A stretch of DNA of 64,000 nucleotides from Planctomycetota bacterium (GTDB lineage Bacteria > Planctomycetota > UBA1135 > GCA-002686595): contig JACRIN010000092.1 in NCBI GenBank assembly GCA_016220085.1, forward strand, positions 1 to 64,000, written 5' to 3'. The notes below the pieces were generated by a model that saw only the letters and a list, made by a program, of their open reading frames with translations, ran no database searches and had not been told where the DNA came from. Positions 36,025 through 44,062 of the stretch are shown in pieces. The position numbers were made by a program, and so were the translations under genes. How positions within the stretch are numbered: position 1 is the first letter of the stretch; the number at the start of each line of letters is the position of its first letter.

Positions 36025-37522
36025 CGCGACCCTCCGCCGTCCCGCGCTCCGCCATCGCGCCCCCCGCCATCGCACGTCGAAGGGCCGCGACGTCCGCGTC
36101 GACGAGCTCCACCTCGGCGCGCCGATCGCGCAGCACCAGCACGCGCCGCGCGCGCCGCATTACTTCGTCGAGCTCCGACGAGATGAAGAGCACCGAGAGC
36201 CCGCGCTCGGCGCACTCGGCGATCCGCGCTTCGAGTTGGGCCTTCGCGCCGACGTCGACGCCGCGCGTCGGCTCGTCGAGCACGACCAAGCGCGGCTCGG
36301 CGGCGAGCAGGCGCGCGAGGATCACCTTCTGCTGGTTGCCGCCCGACAACGTGCCGACGCGCTGCTCGGGCGTCGCCGCGATGCCGAGCGCGCGGATCCA
36401 ACGCTCGGCGAGCTCGGTCTGCGCCGCGCGCGACACCCAAGCGAAGCGCGCGCGTCGCTGCACGCCGAGCGCGAGGTTCTCGCGCACCGAGAGACCGAGG
36501 CAAAGCCCGTCGACCTTGCGATCTTCCGGCGAAAGCCACAGTCCGACGCGCGCCGCGTCGCGCGGCGAACGCACGCGCACCGGCGCGCCGACGACCCGCC
36601 GCTCGCCGTGCACGCCCGGATCGGCGCCGACGAGCGCGCGCGCGAGCTCGGTGCGACCGGAGCCGACCAGACCGTCGACGCCGAGCACCTCGCCGGGCGC
36701 GAGCGCGAGCTCGATCGGCGCGAGCACGCCCGCACGAGCGAGCCCGCGCGCCTCGAACCAGACGCGCCCGGCCGGCGCGGCCCGTCGCTCCGGCGCCGCG
36801 CCCAGCGCCGCGCCGAGCATCGCCTCGACGATCGCGCGCGGATTGGTTTCGTTCGCGACGAACGTGCCGACGCGTCTGCCGTCGCGCAGCACGGTGATGC
36901 GGTCGGCGAGCGCGAACACTTGCTCGAGCGAGTGTGCGACGAACACTTGGGCCAGTCCGCGCCCGCGCAGCGCTCGCATGTGCGCGAACAGGCGCTCGAC
37001 CTCGGCGATCCCGAGGCTCGCCGTCGGCTCGTCGTAGATCAGGATGCGCGCGTCGCTCGACAACGCGCGCGCGATGCAGACCTGCTGCTGCTCGCCGAGC
37101 GGAACGTCCTTCGCCGCGCGGCGCACCTCGACGGCGACGCCGAGCTCCGCCAAGGCTCGCCGGGCGCGCGCCTCGAGCTCGCGGCGATCGATGCCCCACC
37201 AGCGCAGCGGCTCGCGGCCGAGCAGCAGGTTCTCGGCGAGCGAGAGCTCGGGCACGAGATCGACCTCCTGGTGGATCGCGCCGATGCCAAGCGCGAGCGC
37301 CTCGCGAGGACTGCGCGGCCGCACGCGCCGGCCGTCGACCGAGAACGTCCCCGCGTCCGCGCTCTCGAGGCCGGTCAAGACCTTCGCGAGCGTGCTCTTG
37401 CCCGCGCCGTTCTGCCCGACCAGCGCGTGGATCTCGCCCGCGCGAACGTCGAAATCGACGTCGTCGAGCGCGACGACGCCGGGGAAGCGCTTCTCGATCC
37501 CCGCGAGCTCGAGCGGATTCAC
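36014..37522 (-). CDS. Sugar ABC transporter double ATPase (YtfR/RbsA-like)
   Basis: This is a 502-residue protein with two fused ABC cassettes. The first has Walker A VGQNGAGKST (about residues 35-44), Q-loop AIHQEVDLVP, a divergent signature PLGEQQQVCIARAL and ILIYDEPTASL. The second has the degenerate Walker A LVGSGRTE that is normal in this family, LSPEDRK, signature LSGGNQQKV and VLDEPTRGVDVGAK. The length and architecture match RbsA/MglA/YtfR. The GTG at 37522 overlaps the GH127 gene's stop in a GTGA. It drives import of the sugar bound by the lipoprotein encoded two genes upstream. Confidence 0.94.
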   Translation of the reverse strand: MNPLELAGIEKRFPGVVALDDVDFDVRAGEIHALVGQNGAGKSTLAKVLTGLESADAGTFSVDGRRVRPRSPREALALGIGAIHQEVDLVPELSLAENLLLGREPLRWWGIDRRELEARARRALAELGVAVEVRRAAKDVPLGEQQQVCIARALSSDARILIYDEPTASLGIAEVERLFAHMRALRGRGLAQVFVAHSLEQVFALADRITVLRDGRRVGTFVANETNPRAIVEAMLGAALGAAPERRAAPAGRVWFEARGLARAGVLAPIELALAPGEVLGVDGLVGSGRTELARALVGADPGVHGERRVVGAPVRVRSPRDAARVGLWLSPEDRKVDGLCLGLSVRENLALGVQRRARFAWVSRAAQTELAERWIRALGIAATPEQRVGTLSGGNQQKVILARLLAAEPRLVVLDEPTRGVDVGAKAQLEARIAECAERGLSVLFISSELDEVMRRARRVLVLRDRRAEVELVDADVAALRRAMAGGAMAERGTAEGRDGE

Positions 37523-39999
37523 TCCGCGCGCCACTCCAGGATGCCCGCCGAGACGTCCGGGCCGAGCGCGAGCTCGAGCCGCAGCTTGGTCGCCTCGATC
37601 GGCGCGAACGTGACGTGATTGAAGACGTCCTTCTTCACGCCGAACTCGGTGCCGTTCGTCGGCTCGACCGGCGCCCACGCGTCGCCCGACCAGTACGTGA
37701 CGCGCCAGGCCTTCGGCGTGCGACAGCTGCCCTTGCCGGTGTCGTCGAACCACTGCACCGAGCACTTTTCGATGCGTCGCGGCGCGTCGAACTCGTACTC
37801 GACCCATTCTTCGGTGCCGCGGTGGTTCCAAAACGTCAGCCGCGGGATCGACTCGTCGCCGGAGCTCGCGCCCGCGACGCCATCGTTCAACGCCGCCGGC
37901 GTGTCGCTCTGCCAGCAGTGCGACGCGCGCACGCTCGCACCGTTCTGCTTCACCTCGTCGCCTTCGCCGGGCAGCTCCGCGAGCTCGGGCACGATCGGCA
38001 GCCACGTGACCATCTCGCCCTTGCCGCGGTTCGCCCAGAGGAAGTACGGGATCAGCGTCAGTTCAGTCGACTTCAGCTTCCGTCCCGCGCCGTTGGGGAC
38101 CACTCTCCAACCCGGAAGGCGCATCTGCCGAGTGTCGCTGGGCAGGCCTTTCATATTCGTCCGTTCGATCACCCCCGAGTTGGACGGATCATCCAATTCC
38201 GCCCCCCAGAGCGTCTGAGCATTCAGCAGGGATTCCGCGCCTCGATCGAGGACCAGGTCGCGCGCGCTCCCCTGGTTGTCGACGGCCTCCGCGCAGTAGA
38301 CCAGCGGGCCGACGCGCAGGGCGCGACGATTGACCGTCGCTGCAACTCGTGGGTCTTGCGTCAGCACCTGCGGGACCATTGGCCAATCGAAGACCAGGCG
38401 ATCGCCAGGCTCCCACGTTCGCCGGAACACCAGAAAACCGTCGACGACGGCGTGAATGTGCCCGTCGAGCGTCACGGACTCGCGACCGCTCTCTCCAACA
38501 ATCCCCGAGCCACCCAAGAAGGTCGCCCACCCCGGCCAACGCAGTCGCACTTCGAACTCCCGCGGCGCTTCGAGATCGAAGGTCAGCTCGCCCTTTGCTT
38601 CCCACGGCAACTTCGAGCTGATGGTCACCCGCAGCGGTCCATTCGAGAGCTCGACATCCGCGCGACTGGCTATGTACTGGGACACGAAGAGCGTGTCGTC
38701 CCGGGTCGCGTAGATGCGCTCGCCGATCGCCGGTAGGAAGCGCACGACGTTCGACGGGCAGCAAGAACAGTCGAACCACGGCACGCGCTCGTGCTGGCCC
38801 TTCGACGCGAGCGGGTTGTCGTAGAAGAACTTGGTGCCGTCGAGCGACACGCCGGAGAGGAAGCCGTTGTAGAGCTCGCGCTCGACGACGTCGCAGTACT
38901 TCGCGTCGCCGGTGGCGAGGAACATCCGCTGGTTCCAGAGCGCCATGCCGATCGCCGCGCACGTTTCGCAGTACGCGGCGTCGTTCGGCAGGTCGAAGGG
39001 CGTCGTGAAGCCTTCGTTCGACGCCGACGGCCCGATGCCGCCGGTGACGTACATCTTGCGGTCGACGACGTCGTGCCAGATCGCATCGAGCGCGGTCCAG
39101 AGCGACGCATCGCCGGTGATCCCGGCGACGTCCGCCATCGCGCAGTAGAGGTACATCGCGCGCACCGCGTGGCCGACGACCTCGCGTTGCTCGCGGATCG
39201 GTTTGTGGTCCTGCGCGTATTCGCCGAACGGCGTGCGACCGACCGCGCTGCCGCGTTGGTCGAGGAAGAACTGCGCGAGTGCGAGATAACGCGGCTCGCG
39301 CGTCTCGTGGAAGAGCTTGACCAGCGCGAGCTCGAGCTCCTCGTGCCCCGTCGCCTCGAGCTTCTTCCCCGGCCCGAACGTCGCGTCGATGTGATCGGCG
39401 AACCGGATCGCGCAGTCGAGCCACTTGCGTTTGCCGGTCGCGTGGTAGTACGCGATCGCGCCTTCGATCATGTGGCCGGCGCAGTAGAGCTCGTGGCCGT
39501 GACGGATGTTCGTCCAACGCTTGCCGGGCTCGACCAGCGTCCAATACGTGTTGAGGTATCCGTCGGGTTGCTGCGCCGCGACGATTTGGTCGATGATCGC
39601 GTCGGCGCGAGCCTCGAGCTCCGCGTCGGGATGCACCGCGAGCGTGTACGCGACGCCTTCGAGCACCTTGTAGACGTCGGAGTCGTTGTACAGGTAGCCC
39701 TGGTGCTCGCCGGCGACGAGCTTGGCGCAGACGGCGAAGTTCTGGATCCGCCCGGTCGCGTCGCACTGGTCGAGACACGCCTTCACGGTCGCCGTACGGT
39801 TGGTCTCGATCCGGGCGGACCAGAAGGGATCGGTGATCGTCACGGCCTCGAACGGCACGGCAACGAGCGTCTTGCCGTCGGTCTCCGTCACCGAGAGGGC
39901 ATCGCGCCCCGGTGGTGCCACCACGACCATGCCCGACATGTCGAGCCTGCAGGCTGAAAGTCCGAGCGCGCCGAGGGCTACGAGAACGTACGGCTTCAT
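37519..39999 (-). CDS. GH127-family beta-L-arabinofuranosidase-like lipoprotein
   Basis: This is an 826-residue exported glycosidase. The signal MKPYVLVALGALGLSAC ends in a lipobox with Cys17. The catalytic (alpha/alpha)6 barrel carries AYCETCAAIGMALWNQRMF, with Glu345 and Cys347. DCSCCPSN follows with Cys413-Cys414. In the studied GH127 enzyme HypBA1 the equivalent Glu and three Cys bind zinc and one Cys is the nucleophile, so the site is complete. A beta-sandwich region and an extra C-terminal discoidin-like module (YEFDAPRRIEKCSVQWFDD) follow. The start ATG 39999 has GGGAG 8 bp upstream, inside the end of the binding-protein gene. It should release furanose sugars outside the cytoplasm for the adjacent importer (inference). 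Confidence 0.9.
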   Translation of the reverse strand: MKPYVLVALGALGLSACRLDMSGMVVVAPPGRDALSVTETDGKTLVAVPFEAVTITDPFWSARIETNRTATVKACLDQCDATGRIQNFAVCAKLVAGEHQGYLYNDSDVYKVLEGVAYTLAVHPDAELEARADAIIDQIVAAQQPDGYLNTYWTLVEPGKRWTNIRHGHELYCAGHMIEGAIAYYHATGKRKWLDCAIRFADHIDATFGPGKKLEATGHEELELALVKLFHETREPRYLALAQFFLDQRGSAVGRTPFGEYAQDHKPIREQREVVGHAVRAMYLYCAMADVAGITGDASLWTALDAIWHDVVDRKMYVTGGIGPSASNEGFTTPFDLPNDAAYCETCAAIGMALWNQRMFLATGDAKYCDVVERELYNGFLSGVSLDGTKFFYDNPLASKGQHERVPWFDCSCCPSNVVRFLPAIGERIYATRDDTLFVSQYIASRADVELSNGPLRVTISSKLPWEAKGELTFDLEAPREFEVRLRWPGWATFLGGSGIVGESGRESVTLDGHIHAVVDGFLVFRRTWEPGDRLVFDWPMVPQVLTQDPRVAATVNRRALRVGPLVYCAEAVDNQGSARDLVLDRGAESLLNAQTLWGAELDDPSNSGVIERTNMKGLPSDTRQMRLPGWRVVPNGAGRKLKSTELTLIPYFLWANRGKGEMVTWLPIVPELAELPGEGDEVKQNGASVRASHCWQSDTPAALNDGVAGASSGDESIPRLTFWNHRGTEEWVEYEFDAPRRIEKCSVQWFDDTGKGSCRTPKAWRVTYWSGDAWAPVEPTNGTEFGVKKDVFNHVTFAPIEATKLRLELALGPDVSAGILEWRAE

Positions 40000-40001
40000 G
40001 C

Positions 40002-40955
40002 TCAATACTCCCGCTTCGAGAACTCCGCCGCCGCGTTGCTCGCGTCGAACAACCGATCCGGAACCTCCGTGCGTTTCGACAACGCTTCGCCGCGCACCGC
40101 CTTCTCGACCGCATCGAACGCGAGCGGCCCGAGCAGCGGACTGCACTCGACCAACGCGCTGACCCTGCCGGCGACGAGCTCGGTGAACGCCGGCTTCGCC
40201 GCGTCGATCGCGAGGACGAGCACGTCGACGCCCGGCTTCTTGCCCGCTTCCTCGAGCGCCTGCAGCGCGCCGAGCGCCATGTCGTCGTTGTGCGCGTAGA
40301 CCGCCTGAATTGCGTCGCCGTCGGACTTCAGGAACGCCTCCATCACCTCTTTGCCCTTCGCGCGCGTGAACTCCGCGGGCTGGCTCTTGATCACCTTCAC
40401 GCCCGGGAACGCCGCGATCGCCTCCGCGAAGCCCTTCGCGCGCTCGATCGCCGGATCGGAGCCGACGGTGCCGGCAAGCTCGACGACTCGGCACTCGCCG
40501 CCGGTCTTCTCGCCGAGCCAACGGCCGATCATCCGACCCTCCTCGACGAAGTCGGACGCGATCAGCGTCGCGTAGAGCGCGTCGTCCTTCACCTCGATGC
40601 CGCGATCGACCAGCACCAGCGGGATCTTGGCGCGCGCGACTTCCGCGAGCACGTTCTCCCACCCGAGCTTGGTCTGCGGCGCGAGCACGATCGCGTCGAC
40701 CTTCTGCGCGACGAAGCTCTTGAGCGCCTTGATCTGGTTCTCCTGGCGGCCTTGCGCGTCGGCGAACTTGAGCTCGATCCCGCGCCGCGCGGCCTCCTGC
40801 TTGATCGACTCGGTCTCGAGCGCGCGCCACTCGCTCTCCGCGCCGATCTGCGAGAAGCCGACGACCAGCTTCTTCGCGCCGCCGTTCGGGGCGGGCTCTG
40901 GAGAAGGCGAGCAGCTCGCCAGGAACAGGACGACGATCGCGAGGAGGTGTTTCAT
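40002..40955 (-). CDS. Sugar-binding lipoprotein of ABC importer (YtfQ-like)
   Basis: This is a 317-residue periplasmic-binding-protein type 1 lipoprotein. The signal MKHLLAIVVLFLASC gives lipidated Cys15, followed by a short Pro-rich linker. The fold begins KKLVVGFSQIGAESEWR, close to the YtfQ pattern (VGFSQVGSESGWR). It continues KFADAQGRQENQIKALKSF, VDAIVLAPQ, LVDRGIEV and VYAHNDDMALGALQALEEAG. YtfQ binds galactofuranose, and the similarity of the first strand plus the two-permease system favours a furanose ligand. The ATG 40955 overlaps the HEAT gene's stop. Two base pairs separate its stop from the GH127 start. Confidence 0.92.
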   Translation of the reverse strand: MKHLLAIVVLFLASCSPSPEPAPNGGAKKLVVGFSQIGAESEWRALETESIKQEAARRGIELKFADAQGRQENQIKALKSFVAQKVDAIVLAPQTKLGWENVLAEVARAKIPLVLVDRGIEVKDDALYATLIASDFVEEGRMIGRWLGEKTGGECRVVELAGTVGSDPAIERAKGFAEAIAAFPGVKVIKSQPAEFTRAKGKEVMEAFLKSDGDAIQAVYAHNDDMALGALQALEEAGKKPGVDVLVLAIDAAKPAFTELVAGRVSALVECSPLLGPLAFDAVEKAVRGEALSKRTEVPDRLFDASNAAAEFSKREY

Positions 40956-43336
40956 TCGCCGATGCGCTTGCGGCGCACGAAGTTGGTCAGGAAACGAAAC
41001 GCGAAGAGATCGGGGATCTCTTTCGCCGAGCCGACGTTCGAGCCCCAGAACTTCTCCTCCTGGGTCGCGCGCCAGCGTTCGTACGGGAGGCCGAGGTGAT
41101 CGAACGCGAACGCGATCCGATCCTCCGGCGTCTTGAGGCCGACCACCGCCTCGAAACCTTGCAGGTCGAAGTGGTTGACCGAATCGAGGATCAGTCCGTG
41201 GCCCGCGCGGAACCAGACGGCGAGCTCGCCCGACCCCCAGCGCTCGGCGCAGATCGGACTGTCGACGAGCACTTGGCAACGCTCGGGATCGACGACCTCG
41301 ATCAGGTGCGCGCCCTCGAGCTTGAAGATCGGCACGGTCGCCTCGCGGAACACGCCCTGGACGTACGGGCTCTCCGGCGCAACGCACGCGCCCGGCACGT
41401 CGTCCTGGACCTCGCTCTTGGTCTCGTACTTGCGCACGACGCCCGGGTAGACGCGCTCGACGGTTTCGTGCAACGCCCAGCACGATGCGAACAGGTAGCC
41501 GCCGGTGCGGACGAACCACTGCAGGCGCTCGGCGTCCTTCGGCTCGATCTCGCCGGGACAGTTCGCGACGTAGACGGCGTCGGGATGAACCGCGTCGCCG
41601 ACCAGACGGTTCGCCTCGGTCATGCGATGCACGACGCCGAGCCGGCCGAGCAGGTTCTGGATGTTGTCGCCGCCGGGACGGCCCGCGAACACGATCACGT
41701 CGAGATCCGCGTAGGTCTCTTGGTAGTCGGGAGAGCCGTATCCGTACTTCTCCATCCGCGCGCGGAGCTCGGCGGTCGGCTTGAAGGTCACCTTGCTCTC
41801 GTTCTCCGCCCACCACTTGCGCCAGACCTCGACCTCCGCGGGGAGCCGAACGCCGCTCGCGCGCAAGAAGAACTCGTGCGCGAGCCGCGCGATCGCCGTG
41901 TCCGCGTCGCCGACCGCCTCGATCATCCGCGGCACGCACGCCGCGCGGTTCCAATGCGAGAGGCCCGCGATCGCCGAGCCGCGCAGGCGCCAATCGGCGC
42001 TCTCCGCGAGCTTGGTCAGCGGTGCGAGCGCCGCGTCTTCGCGCGTCTTGCCGAGCGACACCGCCGCGCACGCGACGACGGTCCACTGCGGATCGGCGAG
42101 AGCGTGCGCCAGCGGCTCGGCCGCCTTCTGCAGACTCTCGACGCCGAGCGCGACCGCCGCCTCTTCGCGCACGAACGGATCCGCATCGTCGCGCAGCCGA
42201 CCGAGCGTCGCCGTCAGCGTCTCCGGATCGCGCACGCCGAGCCGCTCCACCGCGACGCGCAGCGCGACGTGTCGCACGCGCGCTTCCGGATCGCTCGCGA
42301 TCAGGCCGCGCACGCGCTTCGCGAGCTCGTCGTCGCCGATCTCGCCGACCGCGTGCGCCGCCGCGGCGCGGACCGCGACCGACTTGTGAGAAAGCGCTCC
42401 GTCGATCGCCGCACGCGCCGCGGCGCGCGTCGCATCGGGCACTTCCTTCGAACGCACGATCGCCGTCGCTTGACGGACGCCTCGCGCGACGACGCGCGGG
42501 TCCGCGGCTTCGCCAAGCACCTGGAACGCGCGCTCCCACGTCATGGTGGCGCCGCCGCCGCCCGGCCCGGTGCCGGGGCTGCTGGGCGAACCCGACGGCG
42601 TGCCGCCTTCGAAACTGCCCTCGCACCGGTTCGCGACCGCGGCGAACGCGCGGATCAATCGCCGCTCGATCACCGGGTCGAGCGCCGTCGGCTCGAGCAG
42701 TCGGCGATAGAGCAGCCCCGCGTCGCGCGCCGAGGGCGCGTACGCGATCGAGTCGAGCGCCGCGGCCCGCACCGCGAGGCTCGGCGACTCCAGCGCGGCG
42801 AAGAACGACTCGCCGCGGGTCTTCGGATCGCTCGCGGCGAGCGCGCCGGCCGCGAGCGCGGCGTCCGAAGGCACCTTCGCCTTCTTCGCCTTCAGCCACG
42901 CCTTGGTGACCGCGTCCTCGGCGCGCGGATCGACTTTGCCGGCGGCCAGGATCCCGAGCGCGACCAACGCGCGGTCCGCGCGCTTGCCGTTCAGCAGCTT
43001 CGCGAGGTCCGCGGAAGCGCGCGTCGCGTCGATCGCGAGCAGCGCGCGCGCCGCGGCGACTCGCATGCGCTCGATCGGAGCCTCGACCGCGAGATCGACG
43101 AGCTCCGGCACCGCCGCCTTCGTTCCGTGACCGCCGAGTGCGATCACCGCGCGCTCGACGACCTCCCAATCGCGATCGTGCAGCGCGCCGAGCAGCAGCT
43201 TGTCCGCCTTGTCCGGCCCCTCCGCCGCGAGCGCATCGACCGCGGCCAAGCGCTCCTCGACATTCTTCGACTTCAGATCGCGCGCCGGGTCCGCTTGTGC
43301 GAAGAGCGACAGGCACACGCAGAGGGTTGCGATCAT
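40952..43336 (-). CDS. Secreted HEAT-repeat protein with C-terminal amidotransferase-like domain
   Basis: This is a 794-residue protein. A short signal (MIATLCVCLSLFAQA) precedes about 500 residues of HEAT repeats such as VVERAVIALGGHGTKAAVPE and VRAAAAHAVGEIGDD. A Gly/Pro/Ser-rich spacer sits near residue 260. The last 230 residues form a class-I glutamine-amidotransferase-like or DUF4159-like domain. It has LDVIVFAGRPGGDNIQNLLG, AVYVANCPGEI and FVRTGGYLFASCWALHE, then HGLILDSVNHFDLQG. A Cys in ASCWALHE takes the nucleophile-elbow position, but no full catalytic triad is obvious. It overlaps the oxidoreductase upstream (ATGA) and the binding protein downstream (ATGA). A role in carbohydrate handling is inferred from the operon only. 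Confidence 0.78.
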   Translation of the reverse strand: MIATLCVCLSLFAQADPARDLKSKNVEERLAAVDALAAEGPDKADKLLLGALHDRDWEVVERAVIALGGHGTKAAVPELVDLAVEAPIERMRVAAARALLAIDATRASADLAKLLNGKRADRALVALGILAAGKVDPRAEDAVTKAWLKAKKAKVPSDAALAAGALAASDPKTRGESFFAALESPSLAVRAAALDSIAYAPSARDAGLLYRRLLEPTALDPVIERRLIRAFAAVANRCEGSFEGGTPSGSPSSPGTGPGGGGATMTWERAFQVLGEAADPRVVARGVRQATAIVRSKEVPDATRAAARAAIDGALSHKSVAVRAAAAHAVGEIGDDELAKRVRGLIASDPEARVRHVALRVAVERLGVRDPETLTATLGRLRDDADPFVREEAAVALGVESLQKAAEPLAHALADPQWTVVACAAVSLGKTREDAALAPLTKLAESADWRLRGSAIAGLSHWNRAACVPRMIEAVGDADTAIARLAHEFFLRASGVRLPAEVEVWRKWWAENESKVTFKPTAELRARMEKYGYGSPDYQETYADLDVIVFAGRPGGDNIQNLLGRLGVVHRMTEANRLVGDAVHPDAVYVANCPGEIEPKDAERLQWFVRTGGYLFASCWALHETVERVYPGVVRKYETKSEVQDDVPGACVAPESPYVQGVFREATVPIFKLEGAHLIEVVDPERCQVLVDSPICAERWGSGELAVWFRAGHGLILDSVNHFDLQGFEAVVGLKTPEDRIAFAFDHLGLPYERWRATQEEKFWGSNVGSAKEIPDLFAFRFLTNFVRRKRIGE

Positions 43337-44061
43337 GACGAGTACCGGTCGTTGAACCAGGGTTCGGCGGAGTTGGAGTAGCCGCGCACTTCCCAGAAAC
43401 CCGGGCGGTCGCGTTCGAGGAACTCGATCTTGCGGATCCACTTCGCGCCTTTCCACGCGTACAGCTTCGGAGTGATCATCCGCACCGGACCGCCGTGCTC
43501 GCGCGGCAGCGGACGGCCATCCCAGGTGTGCACGAGCAACACGTCGTCCTCCAGCGCCCGCTCGAGCGGCAGGTTGGTCGTGTACGGCTCGCCGGTGCCC
43601 GGTTCGCGGTCGTAGGCGGTCACCGCGACGAAGCGCGCACGTTCGTCCGGCTCTACGAGCTCGGCGAGCGTCGAGAAGCGCACGCCGCGCCAACGGTTGT
43701 CGAGTCGACTCCAACTGGTGACGCAATGGAAGTCGGAGACGTCGTCGACTTGCTCGAGCGCCTCGAACGCCGCCCAGTCGAGCACGACCGGCCGCGCGAC
43801 CAGCCCCGCGAGCTCGAGCCGCCACGCCGCGCGCGTGACGTCCGGCACGTCGCCGAGATCGAGCACGGGCCAGTTCTTCACGACGTGCTGGCCGACCGGC
43901 ACCGCGGGAGCGCCGTGACGGTTCTGCGGTCCGGAGCCCTGCGGCTCGCGCCCGCCGCTGCGCGGCTCACGCTCGGCGATACGCGGCTCACGCTCGCGGT
44001 GACGCGCGAGGAAGCGCAGCCGCTTCTGCACCCAGTCGCCGAGGCCGCCGGAGTCCGTCAT
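43333..44061 (-). CDS. YuiH-like molybdopterin-dependent sulfite-oxidase-fold protein
   Basis: This is a 242-residue protein of the COG2041 family. The molybdopterin region VSDFHCVTSWSRLDNRWRG holds the metal-ligand Cys113. FPVL-like NWPVLDLGDVPDV, GGPVRMITPKLYAWKGAKW and DRPGFWEVRGYSN follow. It lacks a dimerisation domain, a heme domain and any Tat signal, so it should be cytoplasmic, unlike YedY. The N-terminus carries an in-frame 21-24 bp DNA repeat encoding EREPR units (REREPRIAEREPRSGGREPQ), a non-family insert. The natural substrate of YuiH-type proteins is not known. It starts 1 bp after the toroid gene stop and overlaps the HEAT gene by 4 bp. Confidence 0.85.
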   Translation of the reverse strand: MTDSGGLGDWVQKRLRFLARHREREPRIAEREPRSGGREPQGSGPQNRHGAPAVPVGQHVVKNWPVLDLGDVPDVTRAAWRLELAGLVARPVVLDWAAFEALEQVDDVSDFHCVTSWSRLDNRWRGVRFSTLAELVEPDERARFVAVTAYDREPGTGEPYTTNLPLERALEDDVLLVHTWDGRPLPREHGGPVRMITPKLYAWKGAKWIRKIEFLERDRPGFWEVRGYSNSAEPWFNDRYSS

Positions 44062-44062
44062 C